Origin: an uncultured Candidatus Nemicrothrix sp. | Lineage (GTDB): Bacteria; Actinomycetota; Acidimicrobiia; Acidimicrobiales; UBA8592 | NCBI GenBank assembly: GCA_913046155.1 | Contig: CAJWRY010000090.1 | Coordinates: 1-5,792 of the forward strand | Direction: 5' to 3' | Length of the DNA: 5,792 nt | The notes under the pieces: generated by a model | Databases searched by the model: none | What the model was told of the DNA's origin: nothing | The model's input: the letters and a program-made list of their open reading frames with translations, nothing else | Translations under genes and position numbers: made by a program | Shown here: in pieces, positions 5,675 through 5,792 of the stretch | How positions within the stretch are numbered: position 1 is the first letter of the stretch | Layout of the letters: the number at the start of each line of letters is the position of its first letter

Positions 5675-5792
5675 ATGGTTGACGCAATTACCATAGGTGC
5701 AGATGGAGCCGCAAGGTGCGCATGGCCAGGGGATGATGAACTATACGTCCAATACCATGATCAAGAGTGGGGGTACCCAGAAGGTAACGACA
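5675..5792 (+). CDS. tag: DNA-3-methyladenine glycosylase I, N-terminal fragment
   Basis: Tag removes 3-methyladenine from alkylated DNA, the first step of base-excision repair. The first 39 residues are visible and the frame is open at the window edge. RCAWPGDDELYVQYHDQEWGYP (14-35) matches the E. coli Tag N-terminus (RCGW...LYIAYHDNEWGVP). C15 and H28 are 13 residues apart, as are the Tag zinc ligands Cys4 and His17. The other two ligands lie beyond the window. ATG 5675 is the only usual start codon in frame after the stop at 5621-5623; the protein carries about ten extra N-terminal residues compared with E. coli Tag. It is divergent from the phosphotransferase across a 77-bp gap. Confidence 0.93.
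   Translation, partial: MVDAITIGADGAARCAWPGDDELYVQYHDQEWGYPEGND

Noticed and set aside
1..5792. Mobile elements, CRISPR arrays, tRNA/rRNA genes, defence or secretion systems
   Set aside because: No terminal inverted repeats, spaced repeat array, cloverleaf-like sequence or relevant protein motif was seen; the window reads as housekeeping DNA.

Overview
The window looks like an ordinary chromosomal stretch of a bacterium with moderate GC content (mid-40s % by eye). The GroEL and GroES sequences, the CoA-type NUDIX protein preceded by a 50-residue small protein, and two genes whose -10 boxes place transcription at the start codon all suggest an actinobacterium. My best guess is a marine, Acidimicrobiia-like lineage. 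That placement rests on remembered family resemblance, not on a search.

Everything except the last ~120 bases is on the minus strand, so it is described here from right to left. At 5675 a plus-strand gene for DNA-3-methyladenine glycosylase I (tag) begins and leaves the window. A 77-bp divergent intergenic region separates it from a minus-strand run: a CHK/aminoglycoside-kinase-like phosphotransferase (4497-5597), then orotate phosphoribosyltransferase pyrE (3901-4464), 32 bp downstream and probably cotranscribed. A TauD/TfdA-family Fe(II)/2-oxoglutarate dioxygenase (2858-3844) follows. The 56-bp gap before it holds a good promoter and an 11-bp direct repeat. A 160-bp spacer with the groES promoter comes next, then the groES-groEL operon (2407-2697, 754-2397), closed by a clear rho-independent terminator (700-731). 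Directly behind that terminator a new promoter serves a two-gene unit: a 50-residue conserved-looking small protein (511-663) and a CoA-pyrophosphatase-type NUDIX hydrolase (start 508), which runs off the left edge.

The genes form separate housekeeping units: protein folding (groESL), pyrimidine synthesis (pyrE), DNA repair (tag), nucleotide or CoA clean-up (NUDIX) and probably sulfonate-type or related oxidation (TauD family). They are not one pathway. I found no RNA genes, insertion sequences, CRISPR arrays, prophage or defence genes. No gene-free stretch exceeds about 160 bp. I do not see a previously undescribed system. The most useful observations are the small gene coupled to the NUDIX gene, the apparently leaderless starts, the dioxygenase promoter with its direct repeat, and the lack of a recognisable CIRCE or HAIR operator in front of groESL.
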